64,000 bases of DNA, from positions 1 to 64,000 of the forward strand of contig NZ_JANAVO010000021.1 in assembly GCF_024213555.1 (NCBI RefSeq). The letters are read 5' to 3'. The translations under genes and the position numbers were made by a program. The DNA is from Allokutzneria sp. A3M-2-11 16 (lineage in GTDB: Bacteria > Actinomycetota > Actinomycetes > Mycobacteriales > Pseudonocardiaceae). Below, piece by piece: positions 1 through 7,143 of this stretch; within the stretch, counting starts at the first letter, position 1, and every line of letters starts with the position of its first letter. Under the pieces are notes generated by a model, which did no database searches, was not told the DNA's origin, and was given only the letters and a program-made list of their open reading frames with translations.

Positions 1-155
1 GAGGGCCGGGGTTTCATCCCGTGCCCCCGAGAGGCCCAAGGGCACGCGCAAGGGGCCCCCAGGTCAAGCCGACCCCAGGCTGGAAGCCCAGCGCCCCCCG
101 CTGGAAGCCCAGCCACGCGAGCCGGAAGCCCAGCCACGCGAGCTGGAAGCCCAGC
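1..155 (+). repeat. Dispersed repeat block, copy 1, with 21-bp tandem units
   Basis: Non-coding block cut by the window edge. Its first ~75 bp match, inverted and with only about one mismatch, the sequence at about 12001-12068. It then carries four tandem units GCTGGAAGCCCAGC (one reads GCCGG) starting at 79, 100, 121 and 142, an exact 21-bp period. Each unit is itself a small inverted repeat (GCTGG/CCAGC). An open frame runs through it with a repeated Trp-Lys-Pro-Ser motif, but there is no ribosome binding site and the downstream gene has a better start at 195. Confidence 0.8.
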
Positions 156-194
156 TCCCTAGCATCAGCCTCCACCAACTCGCGGAGGTACACG

Positions 195-1025
195 GTGAAG
201 GCCGTCGTGATGATCATGTCGCTCGCACTGGCGACGACGGGGACAGCAGTGGCTCAGGAAGCCGAGGCGGATGTGACCATCGAGGTCTCCGCGCCGCGGA
301 ACATCCTGGCGCCGGGCGGCGGGACCTCGGTGGCGGCCAACGTCCGCAACATCGGTGCGGTGGCGGCGGAGAACGTCCGGTTCACCTTCGCGTTGCCGCA
401 GCACCTGGAGGTCAACAGCACCGAGACGTCGTCGGAATGGAACTGCGAGCGCCAGGGCGCGACCGCGACCTGTCTGCACATCGGGCCGTTGCGGCCGGGT
501 GCGACCCCGTTCCACTTCCGGTTCAGCGCCGGTGTCAGCTACCAGGCGCCGATCGGCACCTCGGTCTCCGCGACCGCGTCCGTCACGACGAGCTCACCGG
601 AGTCGATCACCGGCAACAACCGCTCGGAGAAGTCGATCCGCTTCGTCGGCACGGGCGTCGTCAAGGGGCGGATCTGGCACGACCTCAACGCCAACGGCGT
701 GCGCGAGCAGGGTGAACCCACCGTCAACAGCATCGGCCTCAGCCTCCGCTCGGTGGACGACGAGGACCTGGACGGTTTCTCCAACACCGTTGACGGCACC
801 TACTGGGAGGAGCTGGCCGCCAAGCGGTTCCAGGCCGAGGTGCAGCTGTCCAAGTCCTCCTGGAAGTTCACCACGCCCAACGCGGGAGGCGACGCCGTCG
901 ACTCCGACATCGTGCCCACCACCGAGGATTTCTGGCACCGCAACGGGCAGAGCGAGATCTTCATGGTCGAGCCCGGAGCGCACCGGGTGCTCGACGTCGG
1001 TGTGATCGCCGTCCCGAAGCCCTAG
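195..1025 (+). CDS. Secreted protein with CARDB/DUF11-like and SdrD-B-like domains
   Basis: A 276-residue exported protein of unknown role, probably a surface or extracellular adhesin-like molecule. The GTG start is chosen because GGAGG lies 6 nt upstream and a signal peptide follows at once (Lys, hydrophobic stretch, cleavage near AVAQ-EAEA); the frame upstream only reads repeat DNA. Residues ~25-150 look like a CARDB/DUF11 beta-sandwich (ILAPGGGTSVAANVRNIG). Residues ~155-260 resemble an SdrD B-like or Cna-B-like fold (GRIWHDLNANGVREQGEP and a later VDSD). No sortase motif or C-terminal membrane anchor is visible, so it is probably released. A palindromic element follows the gene. Export is confident; function is not. 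Confidence 0.8.
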   Translation: MKAVVMIMSLALATTGTAVAQEAEADVTIEVSAPRNILAPGGGTSVAANVRNIGAVAAENVRFTFALPQHLEVNSTETSSEWNCERQGATATCLHIGPLRPGATPFHFRFSAGVSYQAPIGTSVSATASVTTSSPESITGNNRSEKSIRFVGTGVVKGRIWHDLNANGVREQGEPTVNSIGLSLRSVDDEDLDGFSNTVDGTYWEELAAKRFQAEVQLSKSSWKFTTPNAGGDAVDSDIVPTTEDFWHRNGQSEIFMVEPGAHRVLDVGVIAVPKP

Positions 1026-1059
1026 CCGCGTCCTGCAAGCGGTCACCAGCGATCGTGAC

Positions 1060-1245
1060 GCCCCCCGAAACATCCTCACCGCAGCCCAAACTCCCGTTTC
1101 GTACTCAAAACGGGTTTTTAGAGCGCTCTTTTTCCCGTTATGAGTACGAAACGGGGTTCTCTAGACCACGCGCGCCGGGGATGGGGTGGACGGGCGGGTG
1201 GAGTGCACGGGCAGAGTTTACTTGGTGTGCGGAGTGCGGGCGGGG
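1060..1245 (+). repeat. Palindromic dispersed element, copy R1
   Basis: Core palindrome 1093-1155: arm CCCGTTTCGTACTC, central GAGCGCTC followed by T5, arm GAGTACGAAACGGG, 63 bp end to end. A tail with TTCTCTAGA and AGTTTACTTGGTGTGCGGAG continues to about 1245. A short upstream part (CCCCCCGAAACATC, CAGCCCAAA) is shared with copies R3 and R4. It lies in the 321-bp gap after the secreted-protein gene, which otherwise holds only the clpP promoter region. Confidence 0.9.
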
Positions 1246-1291
1246 CTTGTCCGAGATGGCTTAGCGCGGGAGCGGTCCGCCCACGGCTGAT

Positions 1292-1304
1292 CTGCTCACA
1301 GCAG
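1292..1304 (+). promoter_or_regulatory. Candidate PopR-type operator
   Basis: CTGCT-CAC-AGCAG, a 5-bp inverted repeat with a 3-nt spacer, 42 bp before the first clpP start. From memory, PopR of Streptomyces lividans binds a TTCTGCC-N3-GGCAGAA palindrome upstream of clpP3; the layout and TCTGC/GCAG core here match that in part. A popR-like gene lies at the end of this operon. Confidence 0.5.
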
Positions 1305-1346
1305 CACAACCGGCGGGCGGCGGCGTGACGGCGGCATGGTCGGGGC

Positions 1347-1973
1347 ATGACGGACAACGAGAAGCGGCCGCTGTTCGACCACCGGCTCCGAGAACGGTTC
1401 TTCAGCCAGCGGGTCCTCGTCCTCGACGGCCCGCTCGACGACGACAACGGGACGGTGCTCGCCACCCAGCTGCTGTCCCTGGCGAGCGAGGACCCCGGGA
1501 AGGACATCGCGTTGTGGATCCACTCGCCGGGCGGCTCGGTCCCGGCGATGCTGGCCATCCGCGACGTGATGCGGCTCGTGCCGTGCGAGGTGGCCACGCT
1601 CGCGCTGGGGCTGGCGTGCAGCGCGGGGCAGTTCCTGCTGTCCGCGGGCACACCGGGCAAGCGTTTCGCGCTGCCGCACGCGCGCATCCTGATGCACCAG
1701 GGTTCGGCGGGGATCGGCGGCTCCGCGGTGGAGGTGGAGGTGCAGGCCGACGACCTGCGGCACACCAGGGACACGGTGCTCAAGATCATCGCGGAGGACA
1801 CCGGTCAGCCGGTCGAGCGGATCTTCACCGACTCGCTGCACGACCGCTGGTTCACCGCCGAGCAGGCGCGCGAGTACGGCTTCATCGACCACATCGTGAA
1901 CGACTTCGGCCAGGTTCTGCCCCAGCGCGCGCACGGACTGGGCTTGCGCTCTACGACGGGAGCCCGCGCATGA
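1347..1973 (+). CDS. clpP3: ATP-dependent Clp protease proteolytic subunit, ClpP3-like
   Basis: Serine peptidase of family S14, the barrel-forming subunit that degrades proteins fed by a Clp ATPase (ClpC/ClpX) in the cytoplasm. The 208 residues have the full ClpP fold. The oxyanion strand IHSPGGSV is at 58-65, the catalytic serine is probably Ser92 in LACSAGQF, His117 lies in ILMHQ, and an Asp is present near 162-166 (FTDSLHDRW). It overlaps the next clpP by 4 bp (ATGA), so the two are translationally coupled. A convergent popR-like gene follows, the arrangement linked in Streptomyces with the back-up clpP3-clpP4 operon that is switched on when the main ClpP fails. Assigning it to ClpP3 rather than a housekeeping ClpP is inference from this context. 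Confidence 0.9.
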   Translation: MTDNEKRPLFDHRLRERFFSQRVLVLDGPLDDDNGTVLATQLLSLASEDPGKDIALWIHSPGGSVPAMLAIRDVMRLVPCEVATLALGLACSAGQFLLSAGTPGKRFALPHARILMHQGSAGIGGSAVEVEVQADDLRHTRDTVLKIIAEDTGQPVERIFTDSLHDRWFTAEQAREYGFIDHIVNDFGQVLPQRAHGLGLRSTTGARA

Positions 1974-2560
1974 GCACCTACAGCATCCCCAATGTGATCA
2001 CGCGGGACGCGCGCGGCGAACGGATCATGGACGTCTACTCGCACCTGCTGGCGGGGCGCATCGTCTACCTGGGCACCGCGATCGACTCCGGCGTGGCGAA
2101 CGCGTTGATCGCCCAGCTGCTGCACCTGGAGTCGGACAACCCGGACCAGGAGATCAACCTCTACATCAATTGCGAGGGCGGTGACCCGTCCGCGATGCTC
2201 GCGCTGTACGACACCATGCACCACATCAAGTCGCCGGTGGCCACGACGTGCGTGGGCCAGGCGGTCGCGGCCGGCGCGGTGCTGCTGGCCGCGGGCGAGG
2301 CCGGACTCCGCTCCGTGCTGCCGCACGCCCGGGTCGTGCTGCACCAACCCGCCGCACAGGGCCGCGGCACGATCCCGGACCTCATCCTGCAAGCCGACGA
2401 GGTGGTGCGGGTGCGCACGCAGCTGGAGGAGATCCTTTCGGCGCACACCGGTCGCGATGTCACGGACCTCCGCCACGACACCGACCGGGACCGCGTGTTC
2501 GACGCGGCGGGCGCCGTCGCCTACGGGCTCGCCGATCGCGTTCTGGACCACAAACCTTGA
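1970..2560 (+). CDS. clpP4: ClpP-family subunit lacking the catalytic serine, ClpP4-like
   Basis: Second ClpP-fold subunit, 196 residues, starting inside the stop codon of the first. The overall fold is intact: YINCEGGDP near 65-73, catalytic-type histidine His125 in VVLHQP, and RHDTDRD near 168-174. The nucleophile motif, usually GQAASMG or close to it, reads GQAVAAG at 96-102, so Ala100 stands where the serine should be. The codons are unambiguous (GTC GCG GCC). By comparison with cyanobacterial and plastid ClpR, it probably forms a mixed barrel with the upstream subunit and has a structural or regulatory role. Whether related ClpP4 proteins share this loss could not be checked here. Confidence 0.88.
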   Translation: MSTYSIPNVITRDARGERIMDVYSHLLAGRIVYLGTAIDSGVANALIAQLLHLESDNPDQEINLYINCEGGDPSAMLALYDTMHHIKSPVATTCVGQAVAAGAVLLAAGEAGLRSVLPHARVVLHQPAAQGRGTIPDLILQADEVVRVRTQLEEILSAHTGRDVTDLRHDTDRDRVFDAAGAVAYGLADRVLDHKP

Positions 2561-2572
2561 GCCCCAACGGTT

Positions 2573-2902
2573 TCACGCGGCCATGAGCACGAGTCCCGCA
2601 GGACGGCGCCCGACTGCGGGACGCGTGCCGCGGCGCCGTCGGACCTCGACCGCGATCCCGGCAAGCAGCTCGTCCAGCTCGACCCCCAGCGCGCCGGTGA
2701 CCGCGGCGATCATCTCGCTCGACGGTTCCTTGCGACCGCGCTCGATCTCCGACAGGTACTGCGGCGAGATGCCTGCCCGCTCGGCGATGTCGACGAGGCG
2801 ACCGCCCTGTTCCTCCCTGGTCGCGCGCAGGCTCCGGCCGAGCGCCTCGCGCCACAACGGCTGGGGGGCGTGCTTCTGAGCGAAAGGGAGGATGTCCGCC
2901 AT
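2573..2902 (-). CDS. popR: PopR/ClgR-type helix-turn-helix activator with Ala-Ala tail
   Basis: A 109-residue XRE-family DNA-binding protein. The HTH lies at ~20-75, with RLVDIAERAGISPQYLSEIERG and a following PSSEMIAA typical of the ClgR/PopR group that activates clp genes. The protein ends LVLMAA. In S. lividans PopR the C-terminal alanines act as a degradation tag for housekeeping ClpP, so this end suggests the same control: when ClpP is lacking, the regulator builds up and turns on the convergent clpP pair. The ATG is preferred because AGGA lies 8 nt upstream; in-frame starts also exist at 2929 and 2992. Family assignment is good; the regulatory loop is inferred by analogy. Confidence 0.82.
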   Translation of the reverse strand: MADILPFAQKHAPQPLWREALGRSLRATREEQGGRLVDIAERAGISPQYLSEIERGRKEPSSEMIAAVTGALGVELDELLAGIAVEVRRRRGTRPAVGRRPAGLVLMAA

Positions 2903-3059
2903 ACCGTCATCCTGGTACCGGTCCGGCATCCGCGCGCCGCGGTTCCGCTCCCGGCGGAATACTCGACTGCTGTGGTGGGGCCGTTTGGGCATGCACGCCT
3001 CGTGGCCCCGCCGTCAAAGAAGTCCGATCGCGCGTCAAACCACGACAAGACGCATCAAA

Positions 3060-3077
3060 TTTCCGGAGTGCCGGAAA
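3060..3077 (+). promoter_or_regulatory. Inverted repeat upstream of P450 gene
   Basis: TTTCCGG-AGTG-CCGGAAA, perfect 7-bp arms, about 65 bp before the P450 start. Placement suits an operator for the P450-amidohydrolase unit. No regulator gene beside it can be tied to it. Confidence 0.4.
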
Positions 3078-3142
3078 GGGTCCCTGGCGCAGTCGGACCA
3101 GCAGGGTGGACGTCGGATAAGAACCGCTCATACGTTCTCCGC

Positions 3143-4327
3143 ATGACCGTTCCCGAAAAATACTTCGATTATCCGAACTGGTCACAACCACCCGGCGGCC
3201 ACCACCGGCGCTTCGACGAGGCGCGAGAGGAATGCCCGGTCTTCCGGAGCACCTACCAGGACGGGCACTGGGTGTTCACCAGGATGGCGCAGCTCCGCGA
3301 GATCTACGCCGACACCGCGACGTTCTCCAACTCCGGCCTGCTGGCGCTGTTCCCGGGGCCGGAGCCCGAGGCGCGCATGATCCCGATGATGCTGGACCCG
3401 CCCGAGCACGGCGCCTGGCGCCGCTCGCTGATGTCGGAGTACTCCAGCTCCCGGGCCAAGGCCATGGCGCCGCTGATCCGATCGCGGTGCACCGAGCTGA
3501 TCGAACGCTTGCGCGCCAAGGGTTCCTGCGACGCCGTCGCCGAGTTCACCGCTCCCCTGCCGACCCTGGTCTTCCTCGGCACCCTCGGCCTGCCCGACAC
3601 CGAGCTGGACCGGTTCCTGGGCTGGCAGAACGGTCTCCTGCACCCCGACGTCACCGAGGAGGACTACCAGGCGAAGCAGATCGCGCTGGAGGCCGAGATC
3701 GTCGGCTACCTCGCCGAACTCGTGGAGAAGCGCGCCGCGCAGCCCGGTGACGACCTGATCAGCCGGGCGTTCGCCTGGGACGTGGACGGGCGGGCCCCGA
3801 CCGGGGACGAGATCGTCAACGTCCTGTACACGCTCTTCGCCGCGGGCCAGGACACGGTGACCTCCGTGCTCTCCTTCTCGTTGTGGCACATGGCCACCCA
3901 CCCCGCCGACCGGCGACGGGTGACCGCGAACCCGGACCTGCTCCCCAGCGCCGTGGAGGAGCTGCTGCGCTACTACTCGATCATCCTCGACGGCCGGCGG
4001 GTGACCCGCGACGCCGAGGTGGCGGGATGCCCGATGCGGAAGGGCGACGCCGTGCTGCTGCTCGCCCCCGCCGCCAACCGGGACCCGGCCGAGTTCGACC
4101 GCGCGGACGAGGTCGTGCTCGACCGCAGCCCCAACCGGCACGTGGCCTTCGGCATGGGCACGCACCGTTGCGTCGGCGCGCACCTGGCGCGCCAGCAGCT
4201 GCGCATCGCGCTCGAAGAGTGGCATCGCCTGATCCCCGAGTACCACGTCCCCGACGACGCGGTGGTCACCGGGCGGGCCTTCTTCCAGGTCGGCCTCAGG
4301 ACGCTTCCGCTGCGCTGGAAGGAATGA
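3143..4327 (+). CDS. Cytochrome P450
   Basis: Soluble bacterial class I cytochrome P450 of 394 residues, the usual length for CYP105/107-type monooxygenases, which need separate ferredoxin and reductase partners not found here. The I-helix oxygen-activation motif is AAGQDT at 233-238. The ExxR pair is Glu273-Arg276. The heme loop FGMGTHRCVGAH holds the thiolate ligand Cys343. The ATG is chosen because homologues begin close to this point and the frame upstream has no family features; no strong ribosome site precedes it. The stop is 21 bp before the amidohydrolase start, so the two are probably one transcript. Substrate unknown. Confidence 0.93.
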   Translation: MTVPEKYFDYPNWSQPPGGHHRRFDEAREECPVFRSTYQDGHWVFTRMAQLREIYADTATFSNSGLLALFPGPEPEARMIPMMLDPPEHGAWRRSLMSEYSSSRAKAMAPLIRSRCTELIERLRAKGSCDAVAEFTAPLPTLVFLGTLGLPDTELDRFLGWQNGLLHPDVTEEDYQAKQIALEAEIVGYLAELVEKRAAQPGDDLISRAFAWDVDGRAPTGDEIVNVLYTLFAAGQDTVTSVLSFSLWHMATHPADRRRVTANPDLLPSAVEELLRYYSIILDGRRVTRDAEVAGCPMRKGDAVLLLAPAANRDPAEFDRADEVVLDRSPNRHVAFGMGTHRCVGAHLARQQLRIALEEWHRLIPEYHVPDDAVVTGRAFFQVGLRTLPLRWKE

Positions 4328-4348
4328 GCGGGCGCGTAAGGTCGAGCG

Positions 4349-5479
4349 GTGGACAAGCCTGACGCGTTGATCGACATGCTGAGCACGATCTCCGCCGTGG
4401 ATCACCACTGCCACGGAGTCATCGAGGACGCCATCGACGCCGACCGGTTCCAGAGCCTGGCCACCGAGTCGGACCTGCCCCAGACCGCCGACGCGTTCGA
4501 CAGCCCGGTCGGCGTGGCGATCCGGGCGGAGTGCGCGCCGCTGCTGGGCCTGCCGCGCCACGTCGACGGCGCGAGCTACCTCGGTGCGCGCGCCGAACTC
4601 GGTCCGCGGGAGGTGACGCGGCGCCTGCTGTCCGCGGCGAACATCTCGACCTACCTCGTCGACACCGGGTACGGCAGCGACGACATCACGACGCCCGCTG
4701 AGCTGGCCGGGTACTCCGGCGGCGAGGCGTTCGAGATCGTCCGGCTCGAATCACTCGCCGAGCGGCTGGCGCGCTCCGGCTGCACGGCGAGCGGGTTCTC
4801 CGCGACCTTCCGCGGCGAGCTGGAGTCCGCGCTGCGCACCGCGGTCGGCGTCAAGTCGATCATGGCGTACCGGTACGGGCTCGACTTCGACCCGGCGCGC
4901 CCGACCGAGCCCGAGATCCGTTCGGCGGTCGACCAGTGGCTGCGCTCCGGCGAACCGCGGCTCACCGATCCGGTGGTGCTGCGGGCGCTGCTGTGGGCGG
5001 CGGTCGACGCCGGTCGTCCCATCCAGATGCACGTGGGTTTCGGTGACTCGGACATCGTCCTGCACCGCTGCGATCCGACGCGGATGACGGAGTTCCTGAG
5101 GGCGACGGTCAGCAGCGGCACGCCGATCATGCTGCTGCACAACTACCCGTTCGTGCGCGAGGCGGGCTACCTCGCCCACGTCTACCCCCACGTCTACCTC
5201 GACACCGGGTTGGCAGCGGGGTTCTCCGGCGCGTCGGCGACCGCGATCGTGCGGCAGTCGTTGGAGATCGCCCCGTTCACCAAGGTCCTGTTCTCCACCG
5301 ACGCGTTCGGGCTGCCCGAGCTCTACCTGGTCGGAGCCCGAGTGCACCGTCTCGCGCTGGCCCGCGTCCTCGGCGAATGGCTCGCCGCCGACGCGATCGG
5401 CGAGGCCGACGCGAGACGGTACTCAGAGTTGCTGCTCGCGGGTAACGCCCGCCGCGTGTACGGCCTCAACCCGCGCTGA
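4349..5479 (+). CDS. Amidohydrolase 2 family protein (FluG N-domain type)
   Basis: Metal-dependent TIM-barrel hydrolase, 376 residues. The N-terminal His-x-His motif is H20-C21-H22 in VDHHCHG. Further likely ligands lie in QMHVGFGDSD, LLHNYPF and FSTDAFG, in family order. Its closest visible type is the amidohydrolase domain that in FluG proteins is fused to a glutamine-synthetase-like domain. Here a separate GS-like gene lies 1.7 kb away and an M20 peptidase lies between, suggesting a shared amide or gamma-glutamyl pathway. The GTG start has AAGG 7-8 nt upstream. A palindromic element begins about 12 bp after the stop. The reaction itself cannot be named from sequence. Confidence 0.85.
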   Translation: MDKPDALIDMLSTISAVDHHCHGVIEDAIDADRFQSLATESDLPQTADAFDSPVGVAIRAECAPLLGLPRHVDGASYLGARAELGPREVTRRLLSAANISTYLVDTGYGSDDITTPAELAGYSGGEAFEIVRLESLAERLARSGCTASGFSATFRGELESALRTAVGVKSIMAYRYGLDFDPARPTEPEIRSAVDQWLRSGEPRLTDPVVLRALLWAAVDAGRPIQMHVGFGDSDIVLHRCDPTRMTEFLRATVSSGTPIMLLHNYPFVREAGYLAHVYPHVYLDTGLAAGFSGASATAIVRQSLEIAPFTKVLFSTDAFGLPELYLVGARVHRLALARVLGEWLAADAIGEADARRYSELLLAGNARRVYGLNPR

Positions 5480-5487
5480 GACCGCCA

Positions 5488-5632
5488 AGAACTCCCGTTT
5501 CGTACTCTTGTCGGGATTTGGGAGCGCTCTCTTCCCCGTTAAGAGTACGAAACGGGAGATCTCTAGGTTGAGGCCGCCTCACGTTGGGTCTGGGGGCGGT
5601 TGGGGCGCATGGGGCCAGTTTACGCGATGCCG
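5488..5632 (+). repeat. Palindromic dispersed element, copy R2 (longest arms)
   Basis: Core 5494-5556 with the invariant 14-bp arms. Here the arms extend to a perfect 18 bp, CTCCCGTTTCGTACTCTT paired at 5541-5558, because both sides carry matching changes. The tail is the most diverged of the copies but keeps ATCTCTAG and AGTTTACG. The stop codon of the convergent M20 gene is read from the tail's GTTTACG. Confidence 0.88.
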
Positions 5633-6954
5633 CACCAGTCGGCGGCGAGCAGCGCGTAGGTGCGGGCCGCCAGCCACATCTCGTCGAGGTCGACGTACTC
5701 GTCGTTGCCGTGGGCCACGCGCAGGTCACCGGGGCCGAGGACGACGGACGGGATGCCGAGTTTCTTCAGGACGGTGGCGTCGCACCCGCCGTAGAACCCG
5801 GTCAGGGTCGGCTCCGGCGCGAAGCCCGTGCCGACCGCCGCCCGCCGGTAGGCCGCGGCGAGCGCCTGGTTGATGTCCGCGTCGGGCTCGATCGAGTACG
5901 GGTCCCACTGGAGCTTCCACTCGCAGACCGGGCGGTGCTTGCGCAGCCACGGGTCCGAGTCCGCGGCGCGGTCGATGACGCCCTCGATCTCCGCGCGCAC
6001 GTCCTCGCCGTCGCGCTGCGGGTGGTACATGACGGTGTACTCGATCGTCGCGGAGTCCGACAGCGCGAAGGGCACCGCCAGGTCGCCGGGCGCGCCGCGG
6101 ATCACGCCGGGCAGCAACGAGAAGTGCCCGTCGTAGAACAGGTCGTGCCGCTGGGTCTGCACCCACTCCTGCTCCAGGCCGCGCAACGCCTGGTAGATGG
6201 TGAAGACCTTGTCGATCGCGTTCACCCCGAGCTCCGCGCCCGCCCGGTGCGGGTGGATCGTCTCGCCGCGCATCGAGCAGTGCACCTTGATGCCTTCGAC
6301 GGTGACCGAGAACCACAGCAGCCCGGGGCTCACGACGGCCAGCGACACCGGCGTCGGCGGCGCGCTCGGCTCGGAGACCACGGCCGCGTCCGCGGTGTAG
6401 CCGCGTTCGATGATCGCGCCGGTACCGCAGGTGTAGTCCACGGTCTCCTCGCCGACCGCGCACTGCAGCAGCAGGTCCCCGGCGAGCTGGACGCCCGCGC
6501 GGCGCAGCGCGATGACGGCGTATGCCTGCCCGATGAGGCCGGACTTCTGGTCGGTGGTGCCCCGGCCGTACATCCGCGAGCCGACGACCTCGCCGGAGAA
6601 CGGCGGTGCCACGCGCCACTCGGCCGGGTCTCCCCCGGGGACGACGTCGACGTGGCCGTTGAAGATCAGCGAGCGGCCGTTGCCGCCGCCGAGGCGGCCG
6701 ACCGCGTTCTCGCGGCCCGGCTCGACGGCGAACACGTCGACGGAGGCGCCCGCCCGCTGGTAGAGCTCGGCGAGCAACGCGCTCCCCTCGCCCTCCTTGC
6801 CGACGTGGTCCCGGTACTCGACGCCCGGGTACTTCGGGTTGACCGATGGAATCCGCACGAGGCTCCGCAGCGAGGTGACCATCTCGTCGCGGAGGGCGTC
6901 GACCGCGCCCAGGATGCGTGCGCGGACGTCGTCGGTAGGCGGCCCAGCGTTCAT
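5620..6954 (-). CDS. M20 family metallopeptidase (ArgE/DapE/carboxypeptidase type)
   Basis: Zinc-dependent cytoplasmic amide hydrolase, 444 residues. The metal site is clear: His and Asp in NGHVDVVP, bridging Asp in GRGTTDQKSG, the catalytic-base pair in GEETVDYTCGT, and a late His in VAHGNDEYV. The inserted dimerisation domain spans ~180-310. Members of this family remove acyl or aminoacyl groups from amino acids or dipeptides. The start has GAGGAG 8 nt upstream; a longer in-frame start at 7017 lacks one. It is divergent from the GS-like gene and convergent with the amidohydrolase, which supports a common substrate set. Substrate unknown. Confidence 0.9.
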   Translation of the reverse strand: MNAGPPTDDVRARILGAVDALRDEMVTSLRSLVRIPSVNPKYPGVEYRDHVGKEGEGSALLAELYQRAGASVDVFAVEPGRENAVGRLGGGNGRSLIFNGHVDVVPGGDPAEWRVAPPFSGEVVGSRMYGRGTTDQKSGLIGQAYAVIALRRAGVQLAGDLLLQCAVGEETVDYTCGTGAIIERGYTADAAVVSEPSAPPTPVSLAVVSPGLLWFSVTVEGIKVHCSMRGETIHPHRAGAELGVNAIDKVFTIYQALRGLEQEWVQTQRHDLFYDGHFSLLPGVIRGAPGDLAVPFALSDSATIEYTVMYHPQRDGEDVRAEIEGVIDRAADSDPWLRKHRPVCEWKLQWDPYSIEPDADINQALAAAYRRAAVGTGFAPEPTLTGFYGGCDATVLKKLGIPSVVLGPGDLRVAHGNDEYVDLDEMWLAARTYALLAADWCGIA

Positions 6955-7143
6955 GTGTGGCTCCTCGCGGCTCCCGGGGGCGTAGATGATCGCATGACGA
7001 TCTTGGAGCGCGTTCACCGGTCCGCCGAATGACCGGCATGCGCAATTCGGCCGCGAAAACCGTATTTATCAGACGATTTCCTCCATACTGAGAGAAATGT
7101 TCTTCACGATTGACAACCCGCCTCGCGCATGGAGAATTCGATC

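Noticed and set aside
79-155. CRISPR array
   Set aside because: The 21-bp period leaves spacers of only 7 bp that are nearly the same, no cas genes are present, and the units are direct tandem repeats.
1140-1328. Small peptide frame beginning MSTKRGS inside the palindromic elements
   Set aside because: Open in several copies, but the sequence after the arm differs between copies (R2 and R5 read MSTKREI) and there is no ribosome site. The conserved unit is the palindrome, not a peptide.
5584-7032. Open frame of ~480 codons on the plus strand opposite the M20 gene
   Set aside because: Val/Arg/Asp-rich shadow without motifs; the minus strand carries all M20 metal-site blocks.
7040-7143. Sigma-70 promoter from TTGACA at 7110-7115 for the GS-like gene
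   Set aside because: A -10 at normal spacing would fall around the ribosome site and start codon, and no TAnnnT is there.
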